A stretch of DNA of 64,000 nt from Candidatus Jettenia caeni (GCA_000296795.1 BAFH01000003.1:1674401-1738400); one strand, 5' to 3'. Shown: positions 40,024 to 49,757, numbered from the stretch's first letter. A program made the numbers and translations. Notes: generated by a model not told the origin, from the sequence alone.

Positions 40024-42276
40024 CTAATAGCTCGTATATAATTCTTGTACTTCCGTATCGGTTAAAGCCCTGTCGTAAATACGAATATCATCGATAATTC
40101 CTTGAAAATAGCCGTTATTAACCCTTGAATATCCAATTCTCATATCAGAGTACGACGTTAACGGTACTATGGTATTTCCCGCAGGGTGGGTCCGTGTATG
40201 GGCCAACTGTCCATTGACATACAATTTTTGTTCTCCTGTCGTTTTGTTATAGGTGCCTACAGCATGGAACCAACTACTTACCGAATTCATTAAATTTTTT
40301 TGGGTAGTCTTTATGCTCCTGATTCCACCAACATCTTTTGTTATTACGATAAACTGGAGTGTATCAGGATCACTTTTGTAAAACCGTAAATCAAAACCCT
40401 GTTGAAACTGGGCATCTGAATTCCACTTATATCCACCGAATAGAGCATCAGCATAGGTTGTATCATTGGTATTTTTATAAAACCAGGCAGAAATTGAAAT
40501 CTCATCATAATTCATACGGGGAACGGATACGGAATCATCAATCCCATCAAAGCTTAATCCACCTCCGGCTTTACCGGTTGTCCATGTGGCGCCATTGACG
40601 GTGCCATGCTTACCGTTACCGGAAGAATCGTTGGCAATGATTCCTGTTCCCTCGTTTAAGGTATAAAGAGCTTTTAAGTCGCTGGAAGTGCCTGTAACAA
40701 ATGTGGCAGTTACCGCTTTATTACTGGTCATGGTCAATGTCGTGGGATTGTTACTTCCTGATACATCGCCACTCCAATGATTAAAAATCCATCCCTGATC
40801 GGCTTTTGCTGTCAAAGTAACTATCTGACCAGACGTATAAGGCGGGTTTGGATCAGTTGATACTGAACCACTGCCCACAGTTGTTATTGTTAGGCTAAGG
40901 CCAGGCGCTACTCCTTTATACAGATTTTCAACCTCGATAGTACTCAACGCCCGGTTATAAAGGCGGACTTCATCTATAATACCGTTAAAATAACCATTAT
41001 TAGATCTCGAATATCCTATTCTCATGTCAGAATAATATGCCAGGGGCATGACAGTATTGCCCGTCGGATGTATTTGTGTGTTAACTAACTTTCCGTCTAT
41101 ATAAAATTTTTGTTCTCCCGTTGTTTTCTTATAGGTACCTGCAACATGATACCAATTACCAACGGAATTATTAAATTTATATTTTGCCGTCTTGCCTGTT
41201 ATAACTCCATTTCTATCTCTCGTAAACAGGATAAATTCAAGGGTATTAGGAGAATAACGGTGGAATCGTACATCAAAACCTTCCTTAACTCCGACCCACC
41301 TTGATCCCCCAAATATGGCGTCAGCGTTTGCCGTATCATTGGCATTTTTATAGAACCATGCAGAAATTGACATCTCGTCATTATTCATACGGGGAATCAA
41401 TACATAATCATCAACCCCATCAAAACTTAGCCCATTCCCGCTTCTGCCTGCTGTCCATACAGCTCCGTTAACAGCGCCATTCCTCTTGTAGGTTGACGAG
41501 TCAATAGCAACTGTTCCAGATCCATTATTAAAAGCATAGTAAGCCTGGAGGGCCGGACCTGGAACCGGAGGAGTACAAGGAGGAGGCTGGTATGAGTCTG
41601 TCAGGATTTGTTCTACGGCAGGAAACCAAACATCAGCCATCTTGATATAACCGTTAGAGTTTGGATGCAAATTATCATCCATATCGCTCTGATAATTCAA
41701 GGCATTTTCCATATCGACAATAACAATTTTATCACAATGGGCAATCCGCGCCTCTGCCATAGCCCGAATATTATTGTTAAACTGTGTTATTAACGGATTA
41801 TAGGTCTTATGATTGATTATAAGAGCCAAAACTACGATAATATCTTTACTATACGTATCAATTTCATCAAGAATAAGCGCTACATCATCAGGGCTTGTAT
41901 TGAAATCATTCGTTCCGATGTGAAGGAGGATGATATCGGCTGGATTAGCAACGAGCCAGGTATATATCTGCCCAGCTACTTCGTTATCACTCCAACCACC
42001 GTGCCCTTCGTGGTTATAGTCAAAACCGGGATGTGCAAGAATACCGTGACTCAAACTCCCTACAAAATCGACATCGTAGCCAGCATCTTTTAAATCAAGA
42101 TAAAGCTTTTGCCGGTAACCTACCCTATAGTCTTCTGGTATATTCTTTATAAAACCCTGGGTAATTGAATCACCAAGTGGCATAATTTTTGTGCTGGCAG
42201 ACGCTGCTTTGATTATGGTTACGTATAGAAATATGATATAAGTTATTATAGTAAAAGTAACTATAGTTTTTTTCAT
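40024..42276 (-). CDS. Secreted SGNH-hydrolase with two LamG domains
   Basis: 750 residues. Signal peptide (TIVTFTIITYIIFLYVTII..ASA). SGNH/GDSL esterase domain ~30-230: block I MPLGDSITQG, block III HIGTNDF, block V DDNLHPNSNGY (catalytic Asp/His). Then LamG/concanavalin-like domain ~245-455 (LQAYYAFNNGSGTVAIDSS, FDGVDDYVLIPR), an InlB B-type repeat ~465-540 (GSGSVSTDPNPPYTSG..VTLTAKADQGW), and a second LamG domain ~545-745, similar to the first. Likely deacetylates or binds surface polysaccharides. Confidence 0.85.
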   Translation of the reverse strand: MKKTIVTFTIITYIIFLYVTIIKAASASTKIMPLGDSITQGFIKNIPEDYRVGYRQKLYLDLKDAGYDVDFVGSLSHGILAHPGFDYNHEGHGGWSDNEVAGQIYTWLVANPADIILLHIGTNDFNTSPDDVALILDEIDTYSKDIIVVLALIINHKTYNPLITQFNNNIRAMAEARIAHCDKIVIVDMENALNYQSDMDDNLHPNSNGYIKMADVWFPAVEQILTDSYQPPPCTPPVPGPALQAYYAFNNGSGTVAIDSSTYKRNGAVNGAVWTAGRSGNGLSFDGVDDYVLIPRMNNDEMSISAWFYKNANDTANADAIFGGSRWVGVKEGFDVRFHRYSPNTLEFILFTRDRNGVITGKTAKYKFNNSVGNWYHVAGTYKKTTGEQKFYIDGKLVNTQIHPTGNTVMPLAYYSDMRIGYSRSNNGYFNGIIDEVRLYNRALSTIEVENLYKGVAPGLSLTITTVGSGSVSTDPNPPYTSGQIVTLTAKADQGWIFNHWSGDVSGSNNPTTLTMTSNKAVTATFVTGTSSDLKALYTLNEGTGIIANDSSGNGKHGTVNGATWTTGKAGGGLSFDGIDDSVSVPRMNYDEISISAWFYKNTNDTTYADALFGGYKWNSDAQFQQGFDLRFYKSDPDTLQFIVITKDVGGIRSIKTTQKNLMNSVSSWFHAVGTYNKTTGEQKLYVNGQLAHTRTHPAGNTIVPLTSYSDMRIGYSRVNNGYFQGIIDDIRIYDRALTDTEVQELYTSY

Positions 42277-42686
42277 GCGTATTTTCCTCTCTATAATTTT
42301 ATAGCAACGTATCTATTGAAATCCTTGTGTATTTGATATTTTCCCCTGATTGCTTCGACATGGAATATTTTAAGCAAAAAATATTCCATAAAAGTAAAAC
42401 TTATTTTGCTATACAAGCGAAGTCTTCTATAGTAAGGATAGAAAGAGAGCGGGATGGTAAGGAATGAAAATAGAAAAAAACGTGACATGTCGCAGAGGTG
42501 TGCCAGGCACAGAAGTGAGACATGCCACAAAAGGGAATAATAGTTTAAAAATGAGGCGGAGAGGAAGGGTGTTTTACCAATTAGATGTTATAATATTCGT
42601 TGTATTTTATAAAAGTAATGATATTATACATAAAATTGATTATGGAACTTTAACCTCGAATTATGTAAAGAGGAAGATAAGGGATT
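42277..42686. other. Intergenic region with an inverted repeat
   Basis: TGGAATATTTT (42361-42371) and AAAATATTCCA (42378-42388) form an 11-bp hairpin with a 6-base loop, 85 bases upstream of the SGNH gene; possible operator or leader structure. An open frame of 78 codons at 42464-42700 (MKIEKNVTCRRGVPG) looks noncoding. Nothing else recognised. Confidence 0.4.
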
Positions 42687-43157
42687 TTGTATATGAATAG
42701 TCGGATATTGAATAAAAACAGAAATACCCAGGGTGATCCTTTGCCGTGGTTCAAAGAAGGATTAAGATTTGAATGCCAGCGGTGTGGCAGATGCTGTCGG
42801 GGTGAGCCCGGGGTAGTATGGGTTAACGAGACTGAAATAAAGAGAATATCATCATTTCTCGGTATGAGCGAGGCAGTATTTACCAGAAATTATTTAAGGA
42901 GTATCAATGGCCGGTTAAGTCTTCTGGAATACGGTAACGGCGACTGTATTATGTATCAAGATGGATGCAAGATATACGCAGAAAGACCTTGCCAATGCAG
43001 GACGTTTCCATTCTGGACATCAAATTTGGAAGCGATATCAGAGTGGGAAAAATTAAAAAAAACCTGTCCGGGTATAGATAAAGGAAAATTACATACTATG
43101 AAGGATATACAGGATAGTTTACAGATGTATGAAAGGCGATTTGGTAATACGGTGTAA
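42687..43157 (+). CDS. YkgJ-family cysteine cluster protein
   Basis: 156 residues (start at 42687 or 42693). FECQRCGRCCRGEPG holds the CxxCxxCC cluster of the YkgJ/UPF0153 family; further Cys in GDCIMYQDGCKIY and RPCQCRTFPFW complete a probable Zn or Fe-S site. Family members are small, of unknown function, often near flagellar or redox genes. A second member follows 111 bases later. Confidence 0.85.
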   Translation: MYMNSRILNKNRNTQGDPLPWFKEGLRFECQRCGRCCRGEPGVVWVNETEIKRISSFLGMSEAVFTRNYLRSINGRLSLLEYGNGDCIMYQDGCKIYAERPCQCRTFPFWTSNLEAISEWEKLKKTCPGIDKGKLHTMKDIQDSLQMYERRFGNTV

Positions 43158-43268
43158 TAGCGTATAGTTATACAATTAAAATACGGGACGGCAGTACCAT
43201 AAGCGCCAAAAAATTCCATAAGAGAGATATTTATACACGTATCGGATTTTTAAGAAAGCATATTTTGC

Positions 43269-43757
43269 ATGAAAACACAAAGCGTATTGAATGATAACAT
43301 TTATTCAGAATTGGTAATTATCTATCGGCAGTTAGAGCAGGAGTTAACCCAGCTCAATCCTGGCTGTGATAAATGCGGCACATGTTGTAATTTTACTACC
43401 TTTGACCATGTCCTTTATGCAAGTAGTATAGAAGTTGGTTTTATCACGCAACACAAAGAAGTACCTGATAGGAGTAATATCTCAAATAACATATGTCCTT
43501 TTCTTAAAGATAATCGATGCAGTATCAGGGATTTTCGGATGCTTGGATGTCGTGTTTTCTATTGTAATGTCCATTATCAGGAAATTTCCCATGATGTGTA
43601 TGAGAAATATTATCGTATGATTAAAGATTTAAGTATAAAGTATAATGTTCAATGGAAGTATTCACCTTTTCTCGAACAACTTGCTGAGTTCAAATCAATA
43701 TCATCGGCGCTTGCCAATACCTTATATCCAGACCCATCTCCATCCGTCCATTCTTGA
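43269..43757 (+). CDS. YkgJ-family cysteine cluster protein, second copy
   Basis: 162 residues. Cluster CDKCGTCCNF, then NICPFLKDNRCSIRDFRMLGCRVFYC, the complete set of YkgJ Cys positions (C..C..CC, CPFL....C.I, C..F.C). A helical N-terminus (LVIIYRQLEQELTQLN) and C-terminus surround it. Only distantly similar to its neighbour, so probably an old duplication. Function unknown. Confidence 0.85.
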   Translation: MKTQSVLNDNIYSELVIIYRQLEQELTQLNPGCDKCGTCCNFTTFDHVLYASSIEVGFITQHKEVPDRSNISNNICPFLKDNRCSIRDFRMLGCRVFYCNVHYQEISHDVYEKYYRMIKDLSIKYNVQWKYSPFLEQLAEFKSISSALANTLYPDPSPSVHS

Positions 43758-43774
43758 GATTTACAGGAAATATT

Positions 43775-43831
43775 TTGACTTACATTACAAAAATACTATA
43801 ATTTAATGAGACTCAATTTCAATAGATTGAG
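43775..43831 (+). promoter_or_regulatory. feoB promoter with downstream inverted repeat (possible metal-regulator box)
   Basis: -35 TTGACT (43775-43780), 16-bp spacer, -10 TATAAT (43797-43802). Ten bases on, CTCAAT (43812-43817) and ATTGAG (43826-43831) form a 6-8-6 inverted repeat over the start of transcription, where a repressor would block initiation. The DtxR-FeoA fusion encoded in the same operon is the obvious candidate. Confidence 0.6.
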
Positions 43832-43870
43832 GCCTTTCCATAGTTTATGTAACATAGCAGGATTAAATAC

Positions 43871-46138
43871 ATGTCGCAAAAAGCAGCAGATATCTATAAG
43901 GTTGCATTAGTAGGAAATCCAAATGTTGGAAAAAGTGTAATATTTGGTCTCCTGACAGGAAAGTATGTGACCGTATCTAATTATCCGGGGACAACGGTTG
44001 AGGTTTCTAAGGGCATTTGCAAAGGACTGGATGGCAGCGTAGAAATTGTAGATACGCCAGGAGCAAATAGTTTAATCCCGCTTTCAGAGGATGAGCGGGT
44101 AGCGCGCGATATGCTCCTGGAGGAGTATGATAAGCATATAGTCCAGGTAATGGACGCAAAGAATCTGCGCAGGGGATTATTGATTACCACGCAAATTGCG
44201 GAGATGGGCCTACCGGTAGTATTAGTATTGAATATGTGGGATGAACTCTTAGACCGGGGTATGAACATCGATATTGCTGCCCTGCAAAAAATAGTAAATG
44301 TACCTGTCATAAAAGCCATTGCTACCCACAGGACAGGGGTAAGTGCATTGCTGGGCGCTATACCATCTGCAAAAGTACCCAATCTTTCTATTGATTACGG
44401 GATTTTGATCGAAGAAGGTATCTTAAAGATAGAAAAAGTATTAACTATGGATGCGCGGATAAATAAACGTGCGTTGGCCATTATGCTCTTATCACGAGAT
44501 GAGGCGCTTGAGGATAATTTAAGAGATAAACTTACCCATGAGATTCTTATGGAAATTCAAGGTATTCGGGACGATGTTCAAAAGCATTTTAGCAATCCGT
44601 TAAGCTATGTAATCAATATAAAGCGGGTAAGCTTTGTCGATAAACTCACGAAAAAGGTCTCAATAGCCCATATCCAGAAAAAAGAGACACATCCGCTTAT
44701 ACGCGGTGTATTCTTCTATTTCCTTGTGCCATTAGTATCTTTTCTCGTAGGATATAGGCTTATGGCGCTCTTAATGTACCTGATCTCTGCAGGATTTCAG
44801 ACCAGTGATGTTTTTAGCCTTGCTGTATCACTTATCGCAGGTGGTATATCAGCATCTTACTTTTCATCATCTGTATACCTGAAAAATCGCAAAGCAAAAC
44901 TTACTGTATCGGAGATATTAGGCAGTATTACTATGCATCCGTTAGCCGCCTTTCCGATACTTATTATTATATTATGGATTGTTTATAAATTAGTGGGAGA
45001 ATTTGGAGCGGGGACATGTGTTGATTTTTTTGAAAACAAGATATTTGGTAATTCTCTGAATCCATCAGGTGGTTTTGATATAGCCCTCTACATCCCTTTT
45101 GTCCGGAAGTCGTATCATATTTTACATGTGGACTTTCAGGGATTTAACTATTATTTAGGGTTACTTACGCAGAAAGTAATAAGTAAGGATAATATCATAT
45201 TTGAGTTGTTCTTTAATGAACAGTCAGGATTGATACAGGTTGGGCTTACCTATGCGATTGCCATTGTATTTCCTATTGTAGGATTTTTCTTCCTGGCCTT
45301 TGGCATTATGGAAGATAGCGGATATCTTCCGCGTCTTGCAGTTATGGTAGACAAAGTATTTAAACAAATAGGGTTAAATGGGAAGGCTATTTTGCCCATG
45401 GTGCTGGGTTTGGGTTGCGATACTATGGCAACTTTGACAACCCGTATCCTGAATACAAAAAAGGAACGGATCATCGCTACCTTACTCCTGGCATTGGCTA
45501 TTCCCTGTTCGGCACAATTGGGCGTTATCGCCGGTGTACTGGGCCGGATTTCGGGAATATACTTTGCCATATACGCTTTCATCATTTGCACACAACTTCT
45601 CTTTGTTGGTTATTTGTCATCAAAGGTGTTGCCCGGTGATCCTTCTGATTTTTTAATGGAGATTCCTCCCTTTCGCATGCCGAAGCTATCAAATATCTTT
45701 ATTAAGACATTCTACAGGGTTCACTGGTTTTTAAAGGAAGCTGTCCCATTGTTTATGATTGGTACTCTCGCTCTGTTTATCGCAACTAAATTGGGGGTAC
45801 TGTCTTTTGTGGAAAAAATGGGCGCCCCGGTTATTAAAAATTTTTTGGGATTGCCTATTGAGACAACGCACGGTTTTATTTTGGGGTTTTTACGGAGGGA
45901 TTACGGCGCTGTAAGTATCTTTGATGCCCTTCAGGAAAAAGGGGGGAATGCAGGCATAGATCCCAAACAACTCTTAGTTTCCTTAGTTGTAATTACCTTA
46001 TTTATCCCATGCCTTGCAAACTTTTTTGTGATGATTAAAGAACAGGGGACGAAGAATGCATTTCTTATGTTTGCATTTATCTTGCCATATTCAATTCTTA
46101 TTGGTGGTATTCTCCGCATTATTTTACAGCAGTTCTAA
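43871..46138 (+). CDS. feoB: Ferrous iron transporter FeoB
   Basis: 755 residues. N-terminal G-protein domain: G1 GNPNVGKS, G2 region TVSNYPGTTVE, G3 DTPG, G4-like NMWD; then a GDI-like helical linker (~170-260) and the membrane part with 9-10 helices, including the two gate repeats (GLGCDTMATLTTRIL with flanking helices and GFLRRDYGAVSIF). Imports Fe(II) across the cytoplasmic membrane. FeoA is not separate; an FeoA domain is fused to the regulator two genes downstream. The RseC-like gene starts 3 bases after the stop. Confidence 0.95.
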   Translation: MSQKAADIYKVALVGNPNVGKSVIFGLLTGKYVTVSNYPGTTVEVSKGICKGLDGSVEIVDTPGANSLIPLSEDERVARDMLLEEYDKHIVQVMDAKNLRRGLLITTQIAEMGLPVVLVLNMWDELLDRGMNIDIAALQKIVNVPVIKAIATHRTGVSALLGAIPSAKVPNLSIDYGILIEEGILKIEKVLTMDARINKRALAIMLLSRDEALEDNLRDKLTHEILMEIQGIRDDVQKHFSNPLSYVINIKRVSFVDKLTKKVSIAHIQKKETHPLIRGVFFYFLVPLVSFLVGYRLMALLMYLISAGFQTSDVFSLAVSLIAGGISASYFSSSVYLKNRKAKLTVSEILGSITMHPLAAFPILIIILWIVYKLVGEFGAGTCVDFFENKIFGNSLNPSGGFDIALYIPFVRKSYHILHVDFQGFNYYLGLLTQKVISKDNIIFELFFNEQSGLIQVGLTYAIAIVFPIVGFFFLAFGIMEDSGYLPRLAVMVDKVFKQIGLNGKAILPMVLGLGCDTMATLTTRILNTKKERIIATLLLALAIPCSAQLGVIAGVLGRISGIYFAIYAFIICTQLLFVGYLSSKVLPGDPSDFLMEIPPFRMPKLSNIFIKTFYRVHWFLKEAVPLFMIGTLALFIATKLGVLSFVEKMGAPVIKNFLGLPIETTHGFILGFLRRDYGAVSIFDALQEKGGNAGIDPKQLLVSLVVITLFIPCLANFFVMIKEQGTKNAFLMFAFILPYSILIGGILRIILQQF

Positions 46139-46141
46139 GAA

Positions 46142-46549
46142 ATGGAAATAAGGGGAAAGATAGTATCCATTCACGGTAATAGTGCCGAAGTGTGTATTAT
46201 CCTGGAAAATAAAGCATGCGGAAGTTGTTCTACATGCCCCAAAAAGATGGGTATACAGGATATGGTGCAGGTAGCTGTGGTAGAAGGAGTTCAGGTTGGA
46301 CAAGAGGTTGTATTGCGTAGCAATAAAAATTGGTTTACTAAAAATACATGGATTATTATAGTGATTACCTTTGTGCTGGGGTTGATAATAATAGAGACAA
46401 TATCTATGGTTATATCGTTCGGCGCTTACCGTAAAAATATTGATATACTCGGGGCCAGTATCGTTACGGTAATTGTTTCGATTATAGTATGGTTGAAGAG
46501 GCCGCAATATCTTTTTAGAATAGAATTGACAAAAAGGGGAAAAACATAG
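46142..46549 (+). CDS. RseC/MucC-like membrane protein
   Basis: 135 residues. N-terminal ~70: KIVSIHGNSAEVCIILENKA followed by a Cys cluster CGSCSTCPK, typical of SoxR-reducing/RseC family proteins; then two membrane helices (WIIIVITFVLGLIIIETISMVI; ILGASIVTVIVSIIVWL). Family roles are regulation of sigma-E or transfer of electrons to SoxR; the Cys cluster may bind Fe-S. Placement between feoB and an iron regulator suggests a role in iron or redox homeostasis. Confidence 0.7.
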   Translation: MEIRGKIVSIHGNSAEVCIILENKACGSCSTCPKKMGIQDMVQVAVVEGVQVGQEVVLRSNKNWFTKNTWIIIVITFVLGLIIIETISMVISFGAYRKNIDILGASIVTVIVSIIVWLKRPQYLFRIELTKRGKT

Positions 46550-46551
46550 TT

Positions 46552-47202
46552 ATGGCTGATACCTGTCAGGAAGAGATCCTTGAGTTGATATGGACAATGG
46601 AAGAAGAAAATGACAAAGTTGATAAGGATGTATTACTGAAAAAAGTAGATCTTCCCGATGCAGAACGTCATATAAAAGCCCTCGTTGAAGAGAGCTATAT
46701 TATCATAACCAATAAAAAAGTACAGCTTACGAAAAAAGGAAGGGTTGATGCTCGTCTAATTATCAGAAGACATCGCCTTGCTGAAAGATTATTACATGAC
46801 GTCCTGGAAGTAAAAGAAGATACCATGGATTCCAGCGCATGTAAATTTGAACATTTTCTGGATGAAGAAGTCACGGCCAGTATATGCACATTACTAGGTC
46901 ACCCGGTAAGCTGTCCTCATGGAAAGGCTATTCCGCCGGGTGATTGCTGTGAGAAAGCAAATAAGGAGATAAGGCCGGTTGTAATGCCATTAACAGAGTT
47001 AAGGTCCGGAGATGAGGCAAGGATATCCTATATCGTGACAAAATATCATCAACGGTTAGATAAACTTTCATCAATGGGTTTAGTACCCGGAGTTCAAATC
47101 CGGCTTCATCAAAGACAACCAACCTATGTTATCCAGATGGGTGAGACACAAATTGCACTCGATAGTGCTATTGCACAAAGTATTTACGTTCGCCTTATTT
47201 AA
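46552..47202 (+). CDS. DtxR/MntR-type metal regulator fused to FeoA domain
   Basis: 216 residues. Residues 1-75: winged helix (LELIWTMEEENDKVDKDVLLKKV, LVEESYIIITNKKVQLTKKGRVDA). 75-140: DtxR dimerisation and metal-binding helices (IIRRHRLAERLLHDVL, CKFEHFLDEEVTASICTLLGHPVSCPHG; the E...E and CPHGKAIP motifs are typical). 145-216: FeoA/SH3-like domain (MPLTELRSGDEARISYIV, LDKLSSMGLVPGVQIRL, ALDSAIAQSIYVRL). Fusion protein likely both senses iron and helps FeoB. Last gene of the feo operon, 3 bases after the previous stop. Confidence 0.9.
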   Translation: MADTCQEEILELIWTMEEENDKVDKDVLLKKVDLPDAERHIKALVEESYIIITNKKVQLTKKGRVDARLIIRRHRLAERLLHDVLEVKEDTMDSSACKFEHFLDEEVTASICTLLGHPVSCPHGKAIPPGDCCEKANKEIRPVVMPLTELRSGDEARISYIVTKYHQRLDKLSSMGLVPGVQIRLHQRQPTYVIQMGETQIALDSAIAQSIYVRLI

Positions 47203-47222
47203 TCTTGTTTTTTTCTTTTGGC

Positions 47223-47251
47223 TTGACAATACCGTATAGGTGTGATATTAA
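47223..47251 (+). promoter_or_regulatory. Promoter of the L,D-transpeptidase gene
   Basis: TTGACA (47223-47228), 17-bp spacer, TATTAA (47246-47251). The expected start is 2-3 bases before the ATG at 47261, so the message is nearly leaderless, in line with the absence of a ribosome site. Confidence 0.6.
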
Positions 47252-47260
47252 TTCCACACC

Positions 47261-48247
47261 ATGAAGACAATAAAAAACGCTTGCATGCTTATCTTTTGTG
47301 TATGTTTTCTTTTTATATCCGGAGGCTATAGAGCTACTTTTGCTGTTGGGATACAACAACCGGTCGTGCCTGCAAACCCTAATCCTGATCAAAAATCACT
47401 TCTTTTTGCAGCAAAAGAAGCGGATAATGTTGTTATTTACAGAAAAGATATAATTGCTCATTCTGCTGAACTGAAAAAAGGATTAAAAACAGATGAAGAA
47501 GGGTTCAAAACGGTTAAAAATACCACAATAAAAAACCAGGAGAAACCGAACTTAGAGGTTGTTCATACCTATATAAAAGAGGGAAAAAAAGATGAAGCAA
47601 GAAATATGCTCTCTGAGATTTTTATGAATAAACAAATACCGGAAAAGCAGAACGAAATAAAGGAATTATTGGACAAACTCAACGAAGAATTGATCTTTTC
47701 TCCTTCATCTTCCTCTGATGCTATTCTGTATACAGTCCAGCCTGGGGATGTTCTTGCAAAGATTGCAAAGAAATTTACCACGAATTATGAATTAATCATG
47801 AGAATCAATGGCAAACCTACAACGAGATTAAATATAGGGGAAAGACTAAAGATACTTACGGGAAAGACAAAAATACTTGTTAGTAAGAGTGATTTTACCC
47901 TTACCTTGTTACTCAATAACCATTATGTAAAACAGTATAGAATCTGTATAGGGAAAGACGATAAAACTCCTGTTGGAATATTTGAAGTAAAAAACAAGAT
48001 GAAAGAACCTACCTGGTACTCACCACAGGGTGGGGTGTTTCCTTACGGGCATAAAGAAAATATTCTCGGTACACGATGGATAGGTTTTAAAGATAAACCC
48101 AATCTCTATGGTTTTGGGATTCATGGTACAACGCTTCCTGAATCAATTGGTACGGCAGCATCAAATGGTTGTGTGAGAATGGTGAATAGTGATGTGGAAG
48201 AGTTATATGATTTTGTAACACAAGATACTGAAATCATTATTCAGTGA
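47261..48247 (+). CDS. L,D-transpeptidase with LysM domain
   Basis: 328 residues. Signal peptide (LIFCVCFLFISGGYRATFA), linker, LysM domain ~165-208 (YTVQPGDVLAKIAKKF, LNIGERLKIL), then YkuD catalytic domain ~210-328: TPVGIFEVKNK, IGFKDKPNLYGFGIHGTT, SNGCVRMVNSDVEELYDFV with the catalytic Cys and the HGT His. It cross-links peptidoglycan 3-3 or attaches lipoprotein to the wall. Preceded by its own promoter; monocistronic. Supports the presence of peptidoglycan in this organism. Confidence 0.9.
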   Translation: MKTIKNACMLIFCVCFLFISGGYRATFAVGIQQPVVPANPNPDQKSLLFAAKEADNVVIYRKDIIAHSAELKKGLKTDEEGFKTVKNTTIKNQEKPNLEVVHTYIKEGKKDEARNMLSEIFMNKQIPEKQNEIKELLDKLNEELIFSPSSSSDAILYTVQPGDVLAKIAKKFTTNYELIMRINGKPTTRLNIGERLKILTGKTKILVSKSDFTLTLLLNNHYVKQYRICIGKDDKTPVGIFEVKNKMKEPTWYSPQGGVFPYGHKENILGTRWIGFKDKPNLYGFGIHGTTLPESIGTAASNGCVRMVNSDVEELYDFVTQDTEIIIQ

Positions 48248-48316
48248 TATGGCCTTGTGTTGGGAAACGAACCGGAAGGCAAAGAAACAATACAGTAGTA
48301 TCTTAAAACAAATACT

Positions 48317-48829
48317 ATGGAATGGAAGATAAACAGGGGTTCGAAAGGGTGTATCATGTGCGATAAGAAATTTTCTGATGATGAAGAATATTACTCTGCT
48401 CTTTTCGATGAAAATAATGCCTTTACCCGTAAAGATTTTTGTATCGCATGTTGGGATAAAGATAAACAAGAGCATCTTTTCTCATTTTGGAAAACAAAAG
48501 TACCAAAAAAGGATAAACCCGTTCAAAGATTTATCAGTACGGAAGTGTTGCTCGATATGTTTATCAGGTTAGAGGGAAGTAGCGAAATCCATCAGAGGAA
48601 TCTGCGATATGTATTAGCCTTATACCTGATACGGAAAAAGCTTTTTAAAGTAAGATCTTTTCATAAGCAAAATGAGGAAGAATATATTATTCTTTATTAT
48701 CCGAAAGAAGACCGGGAATTTAATGTATTTAATCCCGATTTAAAAGAGGAAGAGATTGAGTCTATCACATCCGAAATGAGTCAACTCCTGAACTATCCCT
48801 ACCTGGAACAGACAAGTGACGTGAAGTAA
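48317..48829 (+). CDS. Cysteine-pair protein of unknown function
   Basis: 170 residues. CIMCDKKF near residue 15 and FCIACWDKDKQEH near 48 form two Cys pairs of a zinc-ribbon type; the rest is helical and charged (LLDMFIRLEGSSEIHQRNLRYVLALYLIRKKLF) with EYIILYYPKEDREFNVFNPDL. Resembles conserved hypothetical proteins with an N-terminal zinc ribbon; no function recognised. Preceded by a possible TACAGT-type leader only; ends 650 bases before the next gene. Confidence 0.65.
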   Translation: MEWKINRGSKGCIMCDKKFSDDEEYYSALFDENNAFTRKDFCIACWDKDKQEHLFSFWKTKVPKKDKPVQRFISTEVLLDMFIRLEGSSEIHQRNLRYVLALYLIRKKLFKVRSFHKQNEEEYIILYYPKEDREFNVFNPDLKEEEIESITSEMSQLLNYPYLEQTSDVK

Positions 48830-49477
48830 GGAATCATGAATTGCCGCGGTAACTGATTCCGGATAATGGTGTTGAAGATAACATAAGAAGTGCGCCTGGT
48901 ATATATTCGATATTGCAATTGCCGGCGGAGGGAGAATCTTGTGTTCGTCCATCTTTTGAGCGGCTTCAGGTATATACCTTTCTCCTGGATGAGGGCGAAA
49001 GCGAGATTCTCCCCCATATGCATCAAGCTAAAATGTGGAAACGGTGAAGAATGGCAAACCACCCATAATCCCCTTTAGTCTCCCTTTAGAAAATGGGGAA
49101 AAGTTTGATATGTTTGATCAGACAAACTTTTCTCAAGAGGAAATCCTTCCTTCTAACCCCCCTTTAAAAAAGGGGGGTTAGAAGGGATTAGAGGGGAATA
49201 TGCACACACATTGCTCTTTTTCCGAGGGGATACTTCCTTTTTTATGGAACACTATTCTTATAGCTTGATTGTATAGGAATTTTCATTTTATGTAAGCGGT
49301 TTTCAGGGTGGCACGGACAAACTCCGTTTGTCCGTGTTGCCGTCTTTAACTTGATGCATATGAGGTTTGCCCCTACAAGTACCATAAGCAAGATCCAACA
49401 GTATACAGCCTTTTTCCGTAAAGAGTTTTAACGTAAAATCTTACATCGGTTTTACCTCGTAAATGATTTGTGAACGG
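48830..49477. repeat. Gene-free stretch filled with interspersed repeats
   Basis: Holds one MITE-like copy at about 49066-49190 (TAATCCCCTTTAG... ending ...AGAAGGGATTA), followed to ~49270 by a tail also present at 59893-59960 (ACA.TGCTCTTTTT..., CTTCCTTTTTTATGGAACA). The motif CATATGCATCAAGCTAA occurs at about 49011-49030 and inverted at 49351-49364. No coding sequence supported. Confidence 0.7.
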
Positions 49478-49732
49478 TTATTGAGGTGCATAGGTAGATG
49501 TGTTTGCCGGTGTGTTAAAGCTGCACGACTCGCAATCTCCGGCTACCCCTTGTTTTTTTCTTTCTTTTAGTAATGATTGAAGTTTTATTACCTGGTCGTT
49601 GTCAAGATTTTTTTGCCTTTGCAGAGCCAGCAATTTAATACGGGTTTGCCGTGTCTTTTTAATACTTGGACATACCGTTTTTCTCATACCTACAGGACAA
49701 ATACCGGCTATTTTCTTCTTATTTATTTTCAT
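49478..49732 (-). CDS. Small basic protein with Cys pairs, unknown
   Basis: 84 residues, ATG with GAAAGGGG about 12 bases upstream. Very basic N-terminus (KINKKKIAGICPVGMRKTVC), a Lys/Arg-rich helix, and CESCSF near the C-terminus. Follows rnc by 25 bases on the same strand, so probably its operon partner. Could be a small RNA- or zinc-binding protein; no family recognised. Confidence 0.5.
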   Translation of the reverse strand: MKINKKKIAGICPVGMRKTVCPSIKKTRQTRIKLLALQRQKNLDNDQVIKLQSLLKERKKQGVAGDCESCSFNTPANTSTYAPQ

Positions 49733-49757
49733 TGCTCTTACAACCCCTTTCTAAGTT

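Noticed and set aside
41809..42093. 94-codon plus-strand frame inside the SGNH-hydrolase gene
   Set aside because: Antisense to the catalytic domain of a well supported gene; no own signals.
42464..42700. 78-codon frame before the first YkgJ-like gene
   Set aside because: Odd composition, no ribosome site, overlaps the YkgJ start; no homology recognised.
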